Of a DNA stretch of 64,000 nucleotides, positions 1 to 13,545 are shown piece by piece. Origin of the DNA: Ascaphus truei (Eukaryota > Chordata > Amphibia > Anura > Ascaphidae); the NCBI GenBank assembly GCA_036426205.1, contig CM071587.1, forward strand, positions 2,972,879-3,036,878. Direction: 5' to 3'. A program made the position numbers and the translations under genes. The notes below the pieces were generated by a model. The model was not told the origin of the DNA and ran no database searches. It worked only from the letters and a program-made list of their open reading frames with translations. The stretch's first letter is position 1; each line of letters starts with the position of its first letter.

Positions 1-149
1 TGTATACACGTGTGTGTGTGTGTATACACGTGTGTGTATACACATGTGTGTGTGTATACATTGTGTGTATGTATATATTGTGTGTGTGTATACGTGTGTG
101 TGTGTATACACATGTTTGTGTGTGTGTATACATGTTTGTGTGTATACAT

Positions 150-184
<35 letters not shown>

Positions 185-390
185 ATTTGTGTGTGTGTAC
201 ACATGTTTGTGTGTGTATACACATGTGTGTGTATACACATGTGTGTGTGTGTGTGTGTATACGTGTGTGTGTGTATACATGTGTGTGTGTGTATACATGT
301 GTATGTGTGTATACATGTGTGTGTGTGTATACATGTGTGTGTATATACATGTGTGTGTATACACATGTGTGTGTATACACATGTGTGTGT
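1..390. repeat. TG-rich microsatellite (TGTATACACATGTGTG)
   Basis: This is alternating pyrimidine-purine sequence made of runs of TG interrupted by TATACAC blocks. It lies at the left edge and may continue beyond it. All three forward frames are open only because the repeat lacks stops, giving Cys/Val/Tyr-rich translations. I do not regard these as genes. Confidence 0.93.
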
Positions 391-2203
391 AGATGCTCGG
401 AATGGATACAATCAGACTGCTAAACCGATGCTCGGAATCGAAACAATCAGACTGTTAAAGCAATGCTCGGTGTGGATACAATCAGACTGTTAAACCGATG
501 TTCGGAATGGATACAATCAGACTGCTAAACCGATGCTCGGAATCGAAACAATCAGACTGTTAAAGCAATGCTCGGTGTGGATACAATCAGACTGTCAAAC
601 CGATGCACGGAATGGATACAATCAGACTGCTAAATCGATGCTCGGAGTGGATACAATCAGACTGCTAAACCGATGCTCGGAATCGATAAAATCAGACGGC
701 TAAACCGATGCACGGAATCGAAACAATCAGACTGCTAAACCGATGCTCGGAATGGATACAATCAGACTGCTAAACCAATGCTCGGAATTGATACAATCAG
801 ACTGCTAAACCGATGCTCGGAATCGATACAATCAGACTGCTAAACCGATGCTTGGAATGGATACAATCAGACTGCTAAACCGATGCTCGAATGGATACAA
901 TCAGACTGTTAAAGCGATGCTCGGAGTGGATACAATCAGACTGCTAAATACAATGCTGGATTGGATACAATCAGACTGCTAAACCGATGCTCAGAGTAGA
1001 TACAATCAGACTGCTAAACCGATGCTCGGAATGGATACAATCAGACTGCTAAATACAATGCTGGATTGGATACAATCAGACTGCTAAACCGATGCTCGGA
1101 ATCGAAACAATCAGACTGCTAAACGGATGCTCGGAGTGGATACAATCAGACTGCTAAACCGAAGCTCGGAGTGGATACAATCAGACTGCTAAATACAATG
1201 CTGGATTGGAAACAATCAGACTGCTAAACCGATGCTCGGAATCGAAACAATCAGACTGCAAAACTGATGCTCAGAATGGATACAATCAGACTGCTAAACC
1301 GATGATCGGAATGGATACAATCAGACTGCTAAACCAATGCTTGGAATGGATACAATAAGACTGCTAAACCGATGCTCGGAGTGGATACAATCAGACTGCT
1401 AAACCGATGCTCAGAATGGATACAATCAGACTGCTAAACTGATGCCCGGAGTGGATACAATCAGACTGCTAAACTGATGCTCGGAATGGATACAATCAGA
1501 CTGCTAAACCGATGCTCGGAATGGATACAATCAGACTTCTAAACCGATGCTCGGAGTGGATACAATCAGACTGCTAAACCGATGCTCCGAATGGATACAA
1601 TCAGACTGCTAAACCGATGCTCGGAGTGGATACAATCAGACTGCTAAACCGATGCTCGGAGTGGATACAATCAGACTGCAAAACCGATGCTCGGAATGGA
1701 TACAATCAGACTGCTAAACCGATGCTCAGAGTGGATACAATCAGACTGCTAAACTGATGCTCGGAGTGGATACAATCAGACTGCAAAACCGATGCTCGGA
1801 ATAGATACAATCAGACTGCTAAACCGATGCTCGGAATGGATACAATCAGACTGCTAAACCGATGCTCGGAGTGGATACAATCAGACTGCTAAACTGATGC
1901 TCGGAGTGGATACAATCAGACGGCTAAACCGATGCTCGGAGTGGATACAATCAGACTGCAAAACCGATGCTTGGAATGGATACAATCAGACTGCTAAACC
2001 AATGCTTGGAATGGATACAATCAGACTGCTAAACCGATGCACGGAGTGGATACAATCAGACGGCTAAACCAATGCTTGGAATGGATACAATCAGACTGTT
2101 AAACCGATGCTCGGAATGGATACAATCAGACTGCTAAACCGATGCTCAGAATCGATAAAATCAGACGGCTAAACCGATGCTCGGAGTGGATACAATCAGA
2201 CTG
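391..2203. repeat. 35-bp minisatellite, about 51 units
   Basis: A head-to-tail array of a 35-bp unit with core GATACAATCAGACTGCTAAA, followed by CCGATGCTCGGAATG. Units differ mainly by point changes such as AATGG/AGTGG/AATCG before ATACA and ACCG/ATACA/AGCG in the linker. The array is nearly indel-free, unlike the arrays near 16-18 kb and 54-57 kb. Because 35 is not a multiple of 3 the array is not coding. It probably lies in intron 4 of CHRNA4. Confidence 0.95.
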
Positions 2204-4390
2204 TTTGAAATATTCAATGTCATTGGTCATTTTGCTATGGGCTTTATCTGAAAGCATTGAGGTTTAGCTGCAAACACTTCTCTTAATCAAATGCTTCCAA
2301 GTTCCCACATGGTCTTGTTCCCACATTGTGGGGGTAAAGTAATATGAGAAGCTTCTCCATTAACATATTCTGATTGTAATTTCCCAGACTCTCTATAAAG
2401 AAATCACCACAGTTTGACCCTAACCCTCTCACTGAGCGGTTACTTCGTGTTATTTTTGTCCTTGTATGTCTCCCGAACACAAATTAGACTGTAAGCTCTT
2501 CTGGTCAGGCGCTCTCTTTTGTCAGATGTATATTTTGCTCTATTACCCTTCCTGCATGTTGCATTCCATGTATTCTCACTGTGCTTCTCCCCTGGCTGCT
2601 GGCATTATTATAGACTATTCTTATCATGGTATTTCTAATAGCTGGATGGAAGTTTGTTTTCCTGTTCTTCTTATTTGCAAATCAGTAATGCAGCTCTGCC
2701 TCTTTATACAAATAATCTCCCGGTAGTGACAGAACCTGGCATCAGACGCCCTCTCCCTGTCAGGTACAAAGCTATATAGTACAGCACTGTGCTGTCAGTT
2801 TCCTGCAGCGCCTCGCTTATTCCCACTAATGATCCCATATTCACCACTCTCCTGACCCGACACACGCACAAGCCTCTGGTGTAACCACTGCACCCCAGCA
2901 TGTCGGAGGGAGATGAAGACCCCCGGGGAATGGGCTGTGGGTGGAAGGGCACCGTATATAGCTAGAAAGGGTTGCTCTTTTCCTGGGCCTCCCTCTGGTT
3001 ACGTGACAGTTATTTGATTTTCCCAATTAGCAAAACGCATCCAAGATACGCACTAAAGACTAATAAATCATTATGAGTCACGTGCATAATAACTGGGTCA
3101 TTTCAAATGAGCGTTTCTTCATCACCACCCAGCAATTACAATGCACATGCAGCGAGGTAAAGCAACACTGAGCATCACTAAAAGTAGCATGCTGCAGTAT
3201 AAACCAATGGTGAGTATGACCACACACTGCCAACCCACTCAAGTTTGTAGCGTGACTGACAAGTAATCTATCGAACTACGGTATAGACAGGTCTATCTGG
3301 CATTGAATGAGATAAGAAATCCCTACATGTATACTGCCCACCCCAAGCCTTCCAATGCTCGTGCCTATAAATGAATCCCAAAACCAAGGAGAAGATGTAC
3401 AGTAAGGACCATGATCAGACTTTATCCCAGAAATTATTTCCATCATAAGTCCTTCCAGATCTTCAGAGGTTCATTTGATAAGCAAATAATTATTTCATGA
3501 TAAGTGTTAAAGCACAGGGAATTACACGTATCAGAGAAGCCTGCCTCTCTGGCTGTCCCCTGTGTGTTCCCATAAAGTGAAGCCCACACAATGTGTGCAG
3601 GAGAAGCACAATTATTTCCACTTCAGCTTCTACCGTTTTAATTACAGCAGAATTCAAATGACTTTTGCAAAACTACAGCGACGACGCAAGAATTTCATTT
3701 AAAAATGCCTTGCGTAGCAGTTCCTGCAGCCGGCAGAATCAGGTTATTTAACTTGGAACATTAAGAGGACACAACCTCTAAGGGAAACCGTCTCCAAAGG
3801 CAAATGAAAGCAGGGTTTTCTCAGCAGATATTTTGTAGGGAAGAAAAAGGTAACTTGCAGGTTGAGATAATGTCTGTAGCAATGTGCATAACAAGGGGAT
3901 ATCTGCTGGTCCTGATTACAGAACTAGCTGCTCTTTACCTTCTGCAAGGTGTCTGCATACAATATCTTTGCTTTCTTCTTCTCCCACATTCCTGGACTCC
4001 CCTCTTCTCCATGGAGCTTACCACTGACCTCCTTTATTGGTTAAATGATAAGTAGACAGGGTGTAGCACCCATATAAGCAAACTATGCCCATGCTTCCAA
4101 CCTCAGCAGGAATATATTACAGTGTATAGGCATGTGGGAGCTGGTGTGTAACTTTGAATGTGTCTGAGTCAGTGTGTGCTGGTGAATTTGTGCAAGTGGT
4201 GACACTGAGTTATAGATGACAGGGGACCCTATTAAAATGTGAGCTTATGCTTACCACATATTCCCTGTCTTCAGCCCTGAAGAGGGTTACATGAGGCTCT
4301 CAAATAAATATTTGGGAGTGCAGTCATACTCTGACCTGTGCACAGTTGCTACAGCTGACGGGACCCCATAAAACCTCTTCATAGTATTTG
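2204..4390. other. Intronic sequence, no gene recognised
   Basis: Presumed intron 4 of CHRNA4. I see no exon, including no trace of the roughly 1.3-kb exon 5. A short stretch at 2485-2600 (GACTGTAAGCTCTTCTGGTCAGG) resembles the tail of the SINE family seen intact near 30929-31140. Otherwise nothing recognisable. Confidence 0.5.
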
Positions 4391-4394
4391 TGAT

Positions 4395-4860
4395 GATGTT
4401 ATTCAGACATACAAATTCAAAAACTTTCTGGACAAGCTACCTGCCTATCTGAACAAGCTCCTCACCCCTACCACAAGCAGCACTTATCATCTGAGATCTG
4501 ACTCCAAAAGACTGTTCGTGATCCCAAGGCTCAACAAAGTATCCGGACGCTCCTCCTTCTCTTACCATGCACCCCAAAACTGGAACAATCTACCAGAGAC
4601 TCTCACAGCCGCCACCAGTCCAAGTGCTTTCAAAACTAAAGTAGTCTCACATTTTAACCTGGTCTGTAACTGTTACATACGCCTATAACATATACTATCT
4701 CTAACTGTGCATGCAATGTCTTGTATATAATGTATAACTCTGCAAACTTAATGTCACTATGTATTTGTAACCATAACTCTGTGGCCAGGACATACTTGAA
4801 AACGAGAGGTAACTCTCAATGTATTACTTCCTGTTAACACATTTTATAAATAAATCCTGC
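4395..4860 (+). mobile_element. 3' end of an L2/CR1-like LINE (fragment)
   Basis: Forward translation from about 4410 gives a C-terminal reverse-transcriptase-type tail. It has the pattern LP-x-YLNKLLTP, then LRSDSKRLFVIPR, then NWNNLPETL and SAFKTKVVSHF, as in the C-termini of vertebrate L2/CR1 ORF2 proteins. A non-coding 3' region and a TAAATAAAT-like end follow. The polymerase core is absent, so this is a 5'-truncated dead copy. The clade is judged from remembered motifs. Confidence 0.72.
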
Positions 4861-5427
4861 TTAGCTACTTTTCTTAGCTAGCAATGTGATGCAGTGTATT
4901 TGGTACCTTGCATGGGAAGGGGTTACATCCACATTACGTCTTACTGCTCCAAAAACAGTAGAAATAGGCCTTACTTTTCTTTTTATTCAGGTCCCACATA
5001 TTATTATCACTGGCCTCATCACTGCGTCTCTGGGATCCCAAAGTTAGCTCTGAGCCCCCATCATGCCCCTACACGTCTCAGGTACAGAGTGCAGAGTTAT
5101 TCCTTTTATTCAGACTTTGCTAAAGCTTCAGAGAAATGTCTGTAGAACCCTGTACAATCCCCACATTTACCTTATTTATGGGATCTGGAAGATATGAGAA
5201 TGTGGGGTGAATTTCATGTGAACAGCAACTCTTGAGTTTTTAAACTAGCGGCACTTAAGTGTATTTTTATTCTTATTTTTGCAAGGTGCAAATATCCAGT
5301 TTCCAGCAATTTTGTGAATCTGAGAAGGATTGATACGTGTAATATGCAAGTTTTTTGGCTGTTTGCCCTTTCTCCCTTCCTTTCCATGTGTAAGATATCC
5401 CCCCCCCCCATGGTTGATGTATACTTA

Positions 5428-6495
<1,068 letters not shown>

Positions 6496-6540
6496 CTGTT
6501 TCACCCAAACATTGGTCGTCATCATCTGGTTTTTCTCATC
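6496..6540 (-). CDS. CHRNA4: CHRNA4 exon 3 (45 bp)
   Basis: A 45-bp exon encoding 15 residues, DEKNQMMTTNVWVKQ. This is the short third exon typical of nicotinic receptor alpha genes. The Trp in TNVW corresponds to loop D on the complementary face of the subunit interface. The acceptor is TTCTTCAG at 6541 and upwards on the minus strand; the donor GTGAGT begins at 6495. Both ends are phase 0, joining ...QLIDV of exon 2 and EWHDY of exon 4. Valine in WVKQ agrees with alpha-4; human alpha-2 has WLKQ. Confidence 0.96.
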
Positions 6541-6661
6541 CTGAAGAAGATGGAAAGAGGTGGGTAACAGAGAAATGACCAACTGACCAATTCATTGCCA
6601 CGGGTTTCATGGGCTGCAGCCTTATGAAAGCAACTTATCAGTGTTATTATCTCAGAAAGAT

Positions 6662-6766
6662 TCCGGCCCATATTTACTAAGCACTGGCAGTTTATTGACT
6701 TAAAATATGGTGTGTTCCAACCCTAAGGTGTCTTATAGCAGAAGACTACTCGGAAAATATGGCCCT
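6662..6766. mobile_element. Short palindromic MITE
   Basis: The ends are GGCCCATATTTACTAAGCA and the inverted AAAATATGGCCC. Inside is AAGGTGTCTTATAGCAGAA. The same element recurs at 41496-41605, with CTTACTAAGCAGTATTCTG and AAGGTGTCTTATAGCAGAAT. Two copies in one window with matching inner and outer sequence support a small non-autonomous DNA transposon. The family name is unknown. Confidence 0.6.
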
Positions 6767-7195
6767 CGTTTAAACTAACAATTTGACTTTACAATTTTAA
6801 TATGTTTCACTTTTAGTCGGTAACACTGAATTCAATAAGATCAGCCACTTATCTGTGCTTGTGTCAATATTGATGATATCTTAATGACTTTGCAAATTAA
6901 AGACTGAACAAAGCTAGCAATTTACCTGCGGCTTTGAGGATGGACAAACAGTTTTATCAGCACAAGACATTAGCTTAAATTTGGAAAAAACCCTCTAAAG
7001 CTTTTGTTTGCCACGGAAACGTTTCCAAACAAATATTCAAAAATACTTATAATAGTCGGATTTCTTTTTTCTTCTTCAAAAGGGGTATCAATCAGTGACA
7101 TTTAATGTCTTAGGCAGACATCGACCTGAGCTCATTTTCATCCTAGGCAGGAGTGTCTCTTTTTATTTGGGGCACACCTGCTACATACAGGTGCG

Positions 7196-7507
7196 CCGAC
7201 GAGTATTCTGAAACTTGCCTTGGAAAATCTGGGGCTATCACCAACAAGATCCAGGTACATGCTGAGTACATGCTGCAAACATTTCAGTGACATTTCTGCA
7301 GAGACTAATGGCCCATCGGATTAACACAGCAGGGGTCCCTGGCAGTCCCATTCAGTTTGAATGGGGACTGCCAGGGACCCCCGCTGTTAATCCGATGGGC
7401 CATTAGACTGTCTGCAGAAATGTCACTGAAATGTTGCAGCATGTACCCAATCATGTACCTGGGTCTTGTTGGTGATTGCCCCAGATTTGTTTTAGAATAC
7501 TCGTCGG
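7196..7507. mobile_element. Foldback MITE, arms about 155 bp
   Basis: The two halves are long inverted repeats. The left arm begins CCGACGAGTATTCTGAAAC and the right arm, read on the other strand, begins CCGACGAGTATTCTAAAAC. The centre is AGGGGTCCCTGGCAGTCCC against GGGACTGCCAGGGACCCC, around 7355. A noisy duplicate is at about 18469-18778, and a third copy at 43515-44010 is interrupted by another element. There is no protein. The open frames across it are arm translations. Confidence 0.85.
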
Positions 7508-8227
7508 TACTACATACGCACTCATTGCCATGGGAAGGGTGTCCTGCCAGGAGAACTAGTTCTGTGCGATAACGCTGAGCCTCTTCTATCTGTGCCAAGG
7601 AGGCAGCATAGAAACAATTGATTATCCGGATGAGAACTATAATGGAAAACATGGATTGTGCCAGCGGCAACATTAATACCATTAGTGACTCAGCTCAACC
7701 ACTATAAATTATTGAGGTGACGGCACAGACGATATGGTTACAATATATAAGACTAGATGGTAATGACTGTCTGACACTCCTCGTAACTCACTGGTCCTTT
7801 GCTTTCTCTTTGTGACACCAGCGGAATGTCTCACCTCCTCCAGCGACATTAGCTGCTGCTACTTGAGATGTTATATTGAGATGCAAGAGCAGTCCGAAGC
7901 TAGCAGCCTCAGCTATGCTTTTCACAAATACTCCACTCCTTCCGAGCCTGTAACCCCTCGGTGGGGATTTCAGAGGCATCTTTAAAATGGTACATTAGCT
8001 AAGAAATATTATGGGTGTTTACAAAGAAAAGCATTTTTATTTTGGTTTATTTTGTTAGAGGGACAATCTCTCCTAGGACCAAAGTGAACAAGTTTCAGTG
8101 ACATGTTTAAGGGCTCTCATGTGGGTAATTATAACCTTTTTTAAAACCAAATCTGACCTGCATAAGTATTTTTTTTTTTAAGTGAGACTCGGTAGGGTTT
8201 AATTTCTTCTGGCTGCTCCCTTTTGTG

Positions 8228-8312
8228 TGATGTCAGTCACAGTGTGATGTCACTGTGTGATGTCAGTCACTGTGTGATGTCACTGTGTGATGTCACTGTG
8301 TGATGTCACTGT
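8228..8312. repeat. TGATGTCACTGTG short tandem repeat
   Basis: Repeats of TGTGATGTCACTG, with some units extended to TGTGATGTCAGTCAC. They lie in CHRNA4 intron 2, with a noisy copy at about 19502-19590. Confidence 0.85.
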
Positions 8313-10741
8313 GATCAGCAAGTGCTTGTACAGCCAGAGTCCCTCCTCCCCTTATCTTTATTGGTTCTCTGATAAGGACAGGATGGGATAAAGGGAAATG
8401 AAACACTTGACTGACAAACCCTTCCCCACTCAGAGGCCCCTAAGAAATTCAACTGGCGACCGTGTGCGATTGCATATTTACTACCGTTTTTTATTTGATT
8501 TATTTTAAGACTATTAGTAATTTTCTGGCCATTTTTGTCATTTTAATACAAGCAAAAAAAAAATCTAATTACTTCTAGGATTAAAGTTTCCATTAGTGAA
8601 ATGAGTGAATCTGTTTTTCCGTGATGTCCAGTCCGACTTTGATGTTTCCGCATTAATAGCGGAATATTCCTAGTTTACACGTTTCACATGAATAACAACT
8701 GATTGCATTAAATCTGCAATGGATTTGCAACGATACCAAGGCACCCCGGTAGTTCCACAGAATTCCGTTGTTTTTGCACTAATAACGCACATTACACAAA
8801 TTGGGAGTGGAGGTTATTTTTCGTCTTATTAACAGGTATCCACAAAGCTAATGAGATGCAAAAATAAAGTCCGTTCGTCAAAGTAGCAGTGCTATTAACC
8901 ATGATTTTCATGTGTCGGGGATGCGTTTTCCAACACGTTGCGCATGCGCATTTGTCAAACTTTAACACACGTTATTAATGCATGTGCTAACAACACATTT
9001 CTCATTGCGTTACCAAAAGCTAATGCAAATCTTGTTATAATATTCAGACATATTTAACTCATTCATTTTTTCCATTATTTATAGTGCCCTTCCTTAATTT
9101 ATTTTAATTGTACATTACTATAAATTAAATATTAATTATTTTTGTTAAGGTATGTATGGCTAAACATTATTGCACAACCATACTTAATACAGTCATTATT
9201 ACATTATATACCATATTAGTTCACACAAACATATCACTTTAATCACTAAAATCCAATACATTTTATGCTATTTTTCAGAAATTTATATGATCCCTATTAT
9301 TTAGAGTTGTATGACGTGAGACTTGTGTAATGAAAGGGTTAAGTCCTATACTGATTACATTGCTTTTAGGGCATTCCCAGAAATAACTCAATAACTCAAT
9401 GATAATCAGGGTGTGGATGTTGGCAACGCCAGCTTTTGGAAGGTCTTCCTTATCGTAGCGCCATTACCGTCCGATCCCAAGAACAGAGGTCTGAGGATCT
9501 CCGCTGTTAGGTAACCTGCTCATTGCCATATGATCTGCGTATGAGTACGCCAGGCGTCCGTTAAATTGCAGCGCTACGCTATTTTTCATGTGAATGCGAG
9601 GACATTGTAACGCGATGGATCTTTGGGGGTACGCGTTACGGATAACGGGATGCAAAATGGCAATAATGTAACACTAAAAATGTTACGCACGTCTGTGGAT
9701 TTTACACTTCTGTGTTTTAAACAGGATTTAGGTGCAGATAAAATTTAATAAATCCCATAACCAGCAGGGAACAGCTCTGGACCAATTTTTTTTGCGGGGT
9801 AATGTATCTGTCCCTATTACTGTATAACTTACAATACACAAGTTATATCCCAAATATACAGCCAGAGAGAGAGAAAACAGGAACACCTGGGAGAATATTC
9901 ACTAAGATAAGTGTTAAAAGACATGTACCCACTTTTATCTTTGCGATTATTAATGATACCAATGGTTAGCACCGTGTTTTTAGGACTAGCTCCTACAGAC
10001 TACCAGACAAACAGCTTTCTAATGAGCAAGGAGAAAGTTCTTTCATTACTATTAATCTCTCTTAATTGTTTCTCTTGGGAGAATCTCCAAATCTGCATAA
10101 ACCGCATAACCTTTTATTACTTGCATGCAGTTATAAAGCCATTAGTGCACAGCTCAGGAATTAGTCTATAAACTGATATGCGGGAATTGTGTTGGGCAAC
10201 ATTATTTGTGTTTTGTTTTTCATATTTTCTGCTGTTTTCCCATTTTTTAAGCAGACCTCTCAACATAACAGCGTTACCAAAGATTTTACTAGAGTTGTGT
10301 GAATGTCTTCAAATGTGTTTCGCAAGAGCTATACACAATATTCTCTGAAATTATGCATTTTTCACTAAAAAAGTACCTTGCACAAAAATGCTATATATTC
10401 ATTAAATTACCACCAAATGTTGTGACTTTCGCGCAGAATTTTGCAAACATGACAGTATATAAAGGGTTATCAGTGGTAGAAAATGTACAGTATGCTACTG
10501 TAACTCCATCATTCTGGGGACCTTGCTCAGTGGAGCCATTGGACCGAAACGTTGGAGTTGAAATACAGTTGATACCACTGATGAATGATTTTGGAGAGTT
10601 ACTGTTCCTCTTCATCAGTATATAAAGGGTCACGTAACCTGTAAGGTGTGCGGATCTCTTCACATTTTTTTTTCCACAAAGAAATATCGGCTCATTTTCA
10701 CCCGACGTGAACTTCTGTCAACAAAAATGTACATCACTTAC

Positions 10742-10893
10742 TACATCGATGAGCTGAGCTATGGAGAGTCCAAACCGGACCAGCACCGCGTCCGAGATGT
10801 TGGCGACGGGTCGTGACCACTTGTTATATCCTGAGAAAAGCTTCTGGAGAAGTCTGTCTTCAGCATGTGCTCGGCTCTCAATGTGACAATATG
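10742..10893 (-). CDS. CHRNA4: CHRNA4 exon 2 (mature N-terminus)
   Basis: A 152-bp exon, phase 1 in and phase 0 out, encoding the first 50 residues of the mature extracellular domain. Visible motifs include [20 protein letters not shown] and [17 protein letters not shown]. They match alpha-4 ([20 protein letters not shown] in human) far better than alpha-2. NIS is a possible N-glycosylation site. The acceptor ATCTCAG precedes 10893 on the minus strand and the donor GTAAGT starts at 10741. The split first codon joins G from exon 1 with CA to give Ala. A noisy duplicate lies at about 22066-22218. Confidence 0.97.
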
Positions 10894-11487
10894 CTGAGAT
10901 TGACAGGAACACAGAAACAGGGAACTGACCAAATTTATCGTAGCAGCAGAACCCAGTTTATTTGACTGGGAATGTTTCCTTTACACACAACTTGTAGACA
11001 GAAGAGATTAATAAGTAGCTACTCCGGCAGAAGAGATTCAGAGATAGAGGGAGACACCTTTCAAAATCTCCCCGGCTGCAAAACTGGTGTAAAAATACTG
11101 CACATGATTTATCAAAGAAACCCCCCACCGCTGGTGTTTAATGGGAATCGTTTTTCCTTTTAGATTCGGTGCAGTGTTTAATCTCCCGGTTTTGCAGCTG
11201 GGCGACTCTGATAAACGACAAGCCGTGTGATTCCGACAGAAGATAGTAAGAGAGACAGGACCTCAGTCTAAATCCACCAAAACAGCAGTTTGTACCGTTT
11301 CTGCCTGGAAGTTCTCATCGACTTCAATGAGTAGTTTCTACCAAAAACATTCCCTAACTGCCACTTCGGTTGAAATAGAATTACCCCCATCGTGGCTTAA
11401 TTGGCAAAGTCTCCCTGCTGCAAAACTGGGGCATCAGATTTATTAAGGGAAAGCATTCCCATTAAAACCAATGACATTTCCTTGATG

Positions 11488-11645
11488 AATAGATTGTAAG
11501 CTCTTTAGCGCAAGGTTTCCCTTTGTCTTATGTTCTCATTTTCCTGCCACTCTTACTCCCATTGCTCGTATGTTATTTCCCTTGTATTGTAATTTTGTAA
11601 AGCATTGTGTACTCTGTTGGCGCTCTATAAATAAAATTATACATA
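11488..11645 (+). mobile_element. SINE-type tail (GATTGTAAGCTCTTT ... CTATAAATAAAATTATA)
   Basis: It starts with AGATTGTAAGCTCTTTAGCG and ends with TTGTAAAGCATTGTGTACTC then TGTTGGCGCTCTATAAATAA. The same beginning and end occur at 30979-31140, so this is an interspersed family. No tRNA head is visible in this copy. A noisy duplicate is at about 22823-22975. Confidence 0.7.
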
Positions 11646-11715
11646 CAGAGACAAATCAAGTGCCGTGTTTTTGCATCAGTATTGTCCTGGTTTTTTGCAG
11701 TCGGGATAGCTAACA

Positions 11716-11832
11716 AACCCCTGGCATCATCAAAACGTGATCCGCTGTATAGCGCCAGAATCTGCGAGATCCGCATGAAATCCAATGGCGGATTCGGGCA
11801 CGATACAGCGGATCCCACTTTGATGACTCCGG
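11716..11832. mobile_element. Small inverted-repeat MITE
   Basis: The left end TCATCAAAACGTGATCCGCT pairs with the inverted right end AGCGGATCCCACTTTGATGA, giving arms of about 28 bp around roughly 60 bp. It is inside CHRNA4 intron 1. There is no coding capacity. A noisy duplicate is at about 23063-23175. Confidence 0.65.
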
Positions 11833-13429
11833 GTCAAAGAGAGGCTTCGAGAGAAGCAGAGAAAGGGATAAGTTCAGAGGTAAGACCGCGTATTAATTCC
11901 AGCCTCCGTCAGAGTGAAGAGGTTAACAGTGCACCATGCATTTGGATGCTTACAGAAAGGGTCTCTGCTGTGCATTCCTATCATATTGGCGGAACACAGG
12001 GTCTGTTTGCATTGGCATAAATAATGCAGCTTTGCAGGGAATTTTTGCATAGCAACTATTAATATTATTCCTACGGTGATTCTGTTGTGCAGCGCAGTCA
12101 AGGGCATCACTGGAGAATTGTATTGGTTGATAGAAAACACTGACAGCAGCATAAAGCTGTAATGAGTATAACTGCTCCAGCTACCTAAGGTTTACCGCAT
12201 ACAATGTAGAAATCCTGAATAGGTGAATATACAGAGACATAGACAGGAAAGGGTCTCCAGTAACCATTGAGAACCATAGTGAGGATCCCAAAATCAGAAA
12301 TATTTCCCATTGAATAAGCCAGACAAAGAAATGCTATCCCTATACATTAATGTATGAAATACATTGGGGCATAGGCTAGAAGGGGATGGAGGGGAAAGCG
12401 TCTATTCAGATACTGCTGGCACCTCTTCTAACACTATTTGATACAGAGGATAAATATAGCAAACACAGAAATAATATTTTAGTAGTTCGAAAGGTGCTGT
12501 GAAAATCAGATACATAGATGACATTTAATTTCACGGAAACAATGTGAACATTGTACAAAGAGACATGTAATAAACCAGGATGTACTTGTGGCTCTATTTT
12601 AAGGTGCAAAAAAGTATTTGTTCTTTTGTGTATTTTATTTATATATTCACACGTAATTATAAACAGAAATTCAGAAGAATGTTATGCGTCTCCCTCAAAT
12701 GTGGCAAGAGGTTCAAAATGTCAACACAGATCTCACCCCTGAAATGCTCTGGTGAATGATACCTGTATGTTTCCTCATTTTACACCTATGAATATGGTTT
12801 ATTATGTCTTTTGAAAAATATCAATCTGGTTATTTTGCACGTTCATTTCTTCGGCGCCTCACAATAACACGTTTTCTTACTGCGTGCAACATGTGGCTGG
12901 AAATGTGGGTTTAACATTAACAACTGGTTGTTGACTGACCGTTAAAATACCAATGAAATTCAGAATGATTTGGAAAAAAGATAAGGGAAGGGAAAAAGGG
13001 ACAAATAGGAAGGGAGGGAATCTTGATGATAGGGAGAGAGGGAGTGTGGCGGTAGTGGGGGAAAGAAGAGTTGCAGAAGTGTTAGAGACATGTTGAACAG
13101 AGAGAAGGCAGGACTGAGAAGAGCAGAGGTGGTGAGAAGGCACATAGGGAGATATGAGCAGGGATATAAGGGCCAGAGGAGGCTTAAAGAAGAATAAGAC
13201 AATTATGTAGGTGATATGGAATTTAATAGGAATCCAGCCACGGGATCTAAGGGTAGAGGCAGATTTTAGAGTGTTATATTTCTGTAAAAATGTATTTGTA
13301 CATATGCATTTATGTCAGGAATAATATGAATATACGTATAATAATATGTAACATATGTTCATACCATATATAGTATAATATCTATCTATATATATATATC
13401 TATTTCAATCTAATTGTAACATATATCAC

Positions 13430-13545
13430 AACACACACAACACACCCACACACACAACACACACACCACACACACACACACCCCACACACACCCACACAC
13501 ACACACCCACCCAACCACACACACAGACAGACAGACACACACATA
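13430..13545. repeat. CA microsatellite
   Basis: Interrupted (CA)n with CCCACAC variants and a GACAGACA segment, flanked by TA-rich sequence. Its duplicate at about 24787-24895 shows many small changes. Confidence 0.92.

Larger units (their letters stand above)
6541..10741 (-). other. CHRNA4: CHRNA4 intron 2 (4.2 kb)
   Basis: The intron runs from donor GTAAGT at 10741 to the acceptor above 6540. It contains a small palindromic MITE (6662-6766), a 312-bp foldback element (7196-7507) and a 26/14-bp repeat of TGATGTCACTGTG (about 8230-8312). Its higher part, from about 6885, is the start of the segment repeated in noisy form at 18131-29300. I see no other exon. Confidence 0.85.

Noticed and set aside
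391..2203. CRISPR-like direct repeats
   Set aside because: The 35-bp units abut each other without unique spacers, and the context is a vertebrate intron, so it is a minisatellite.
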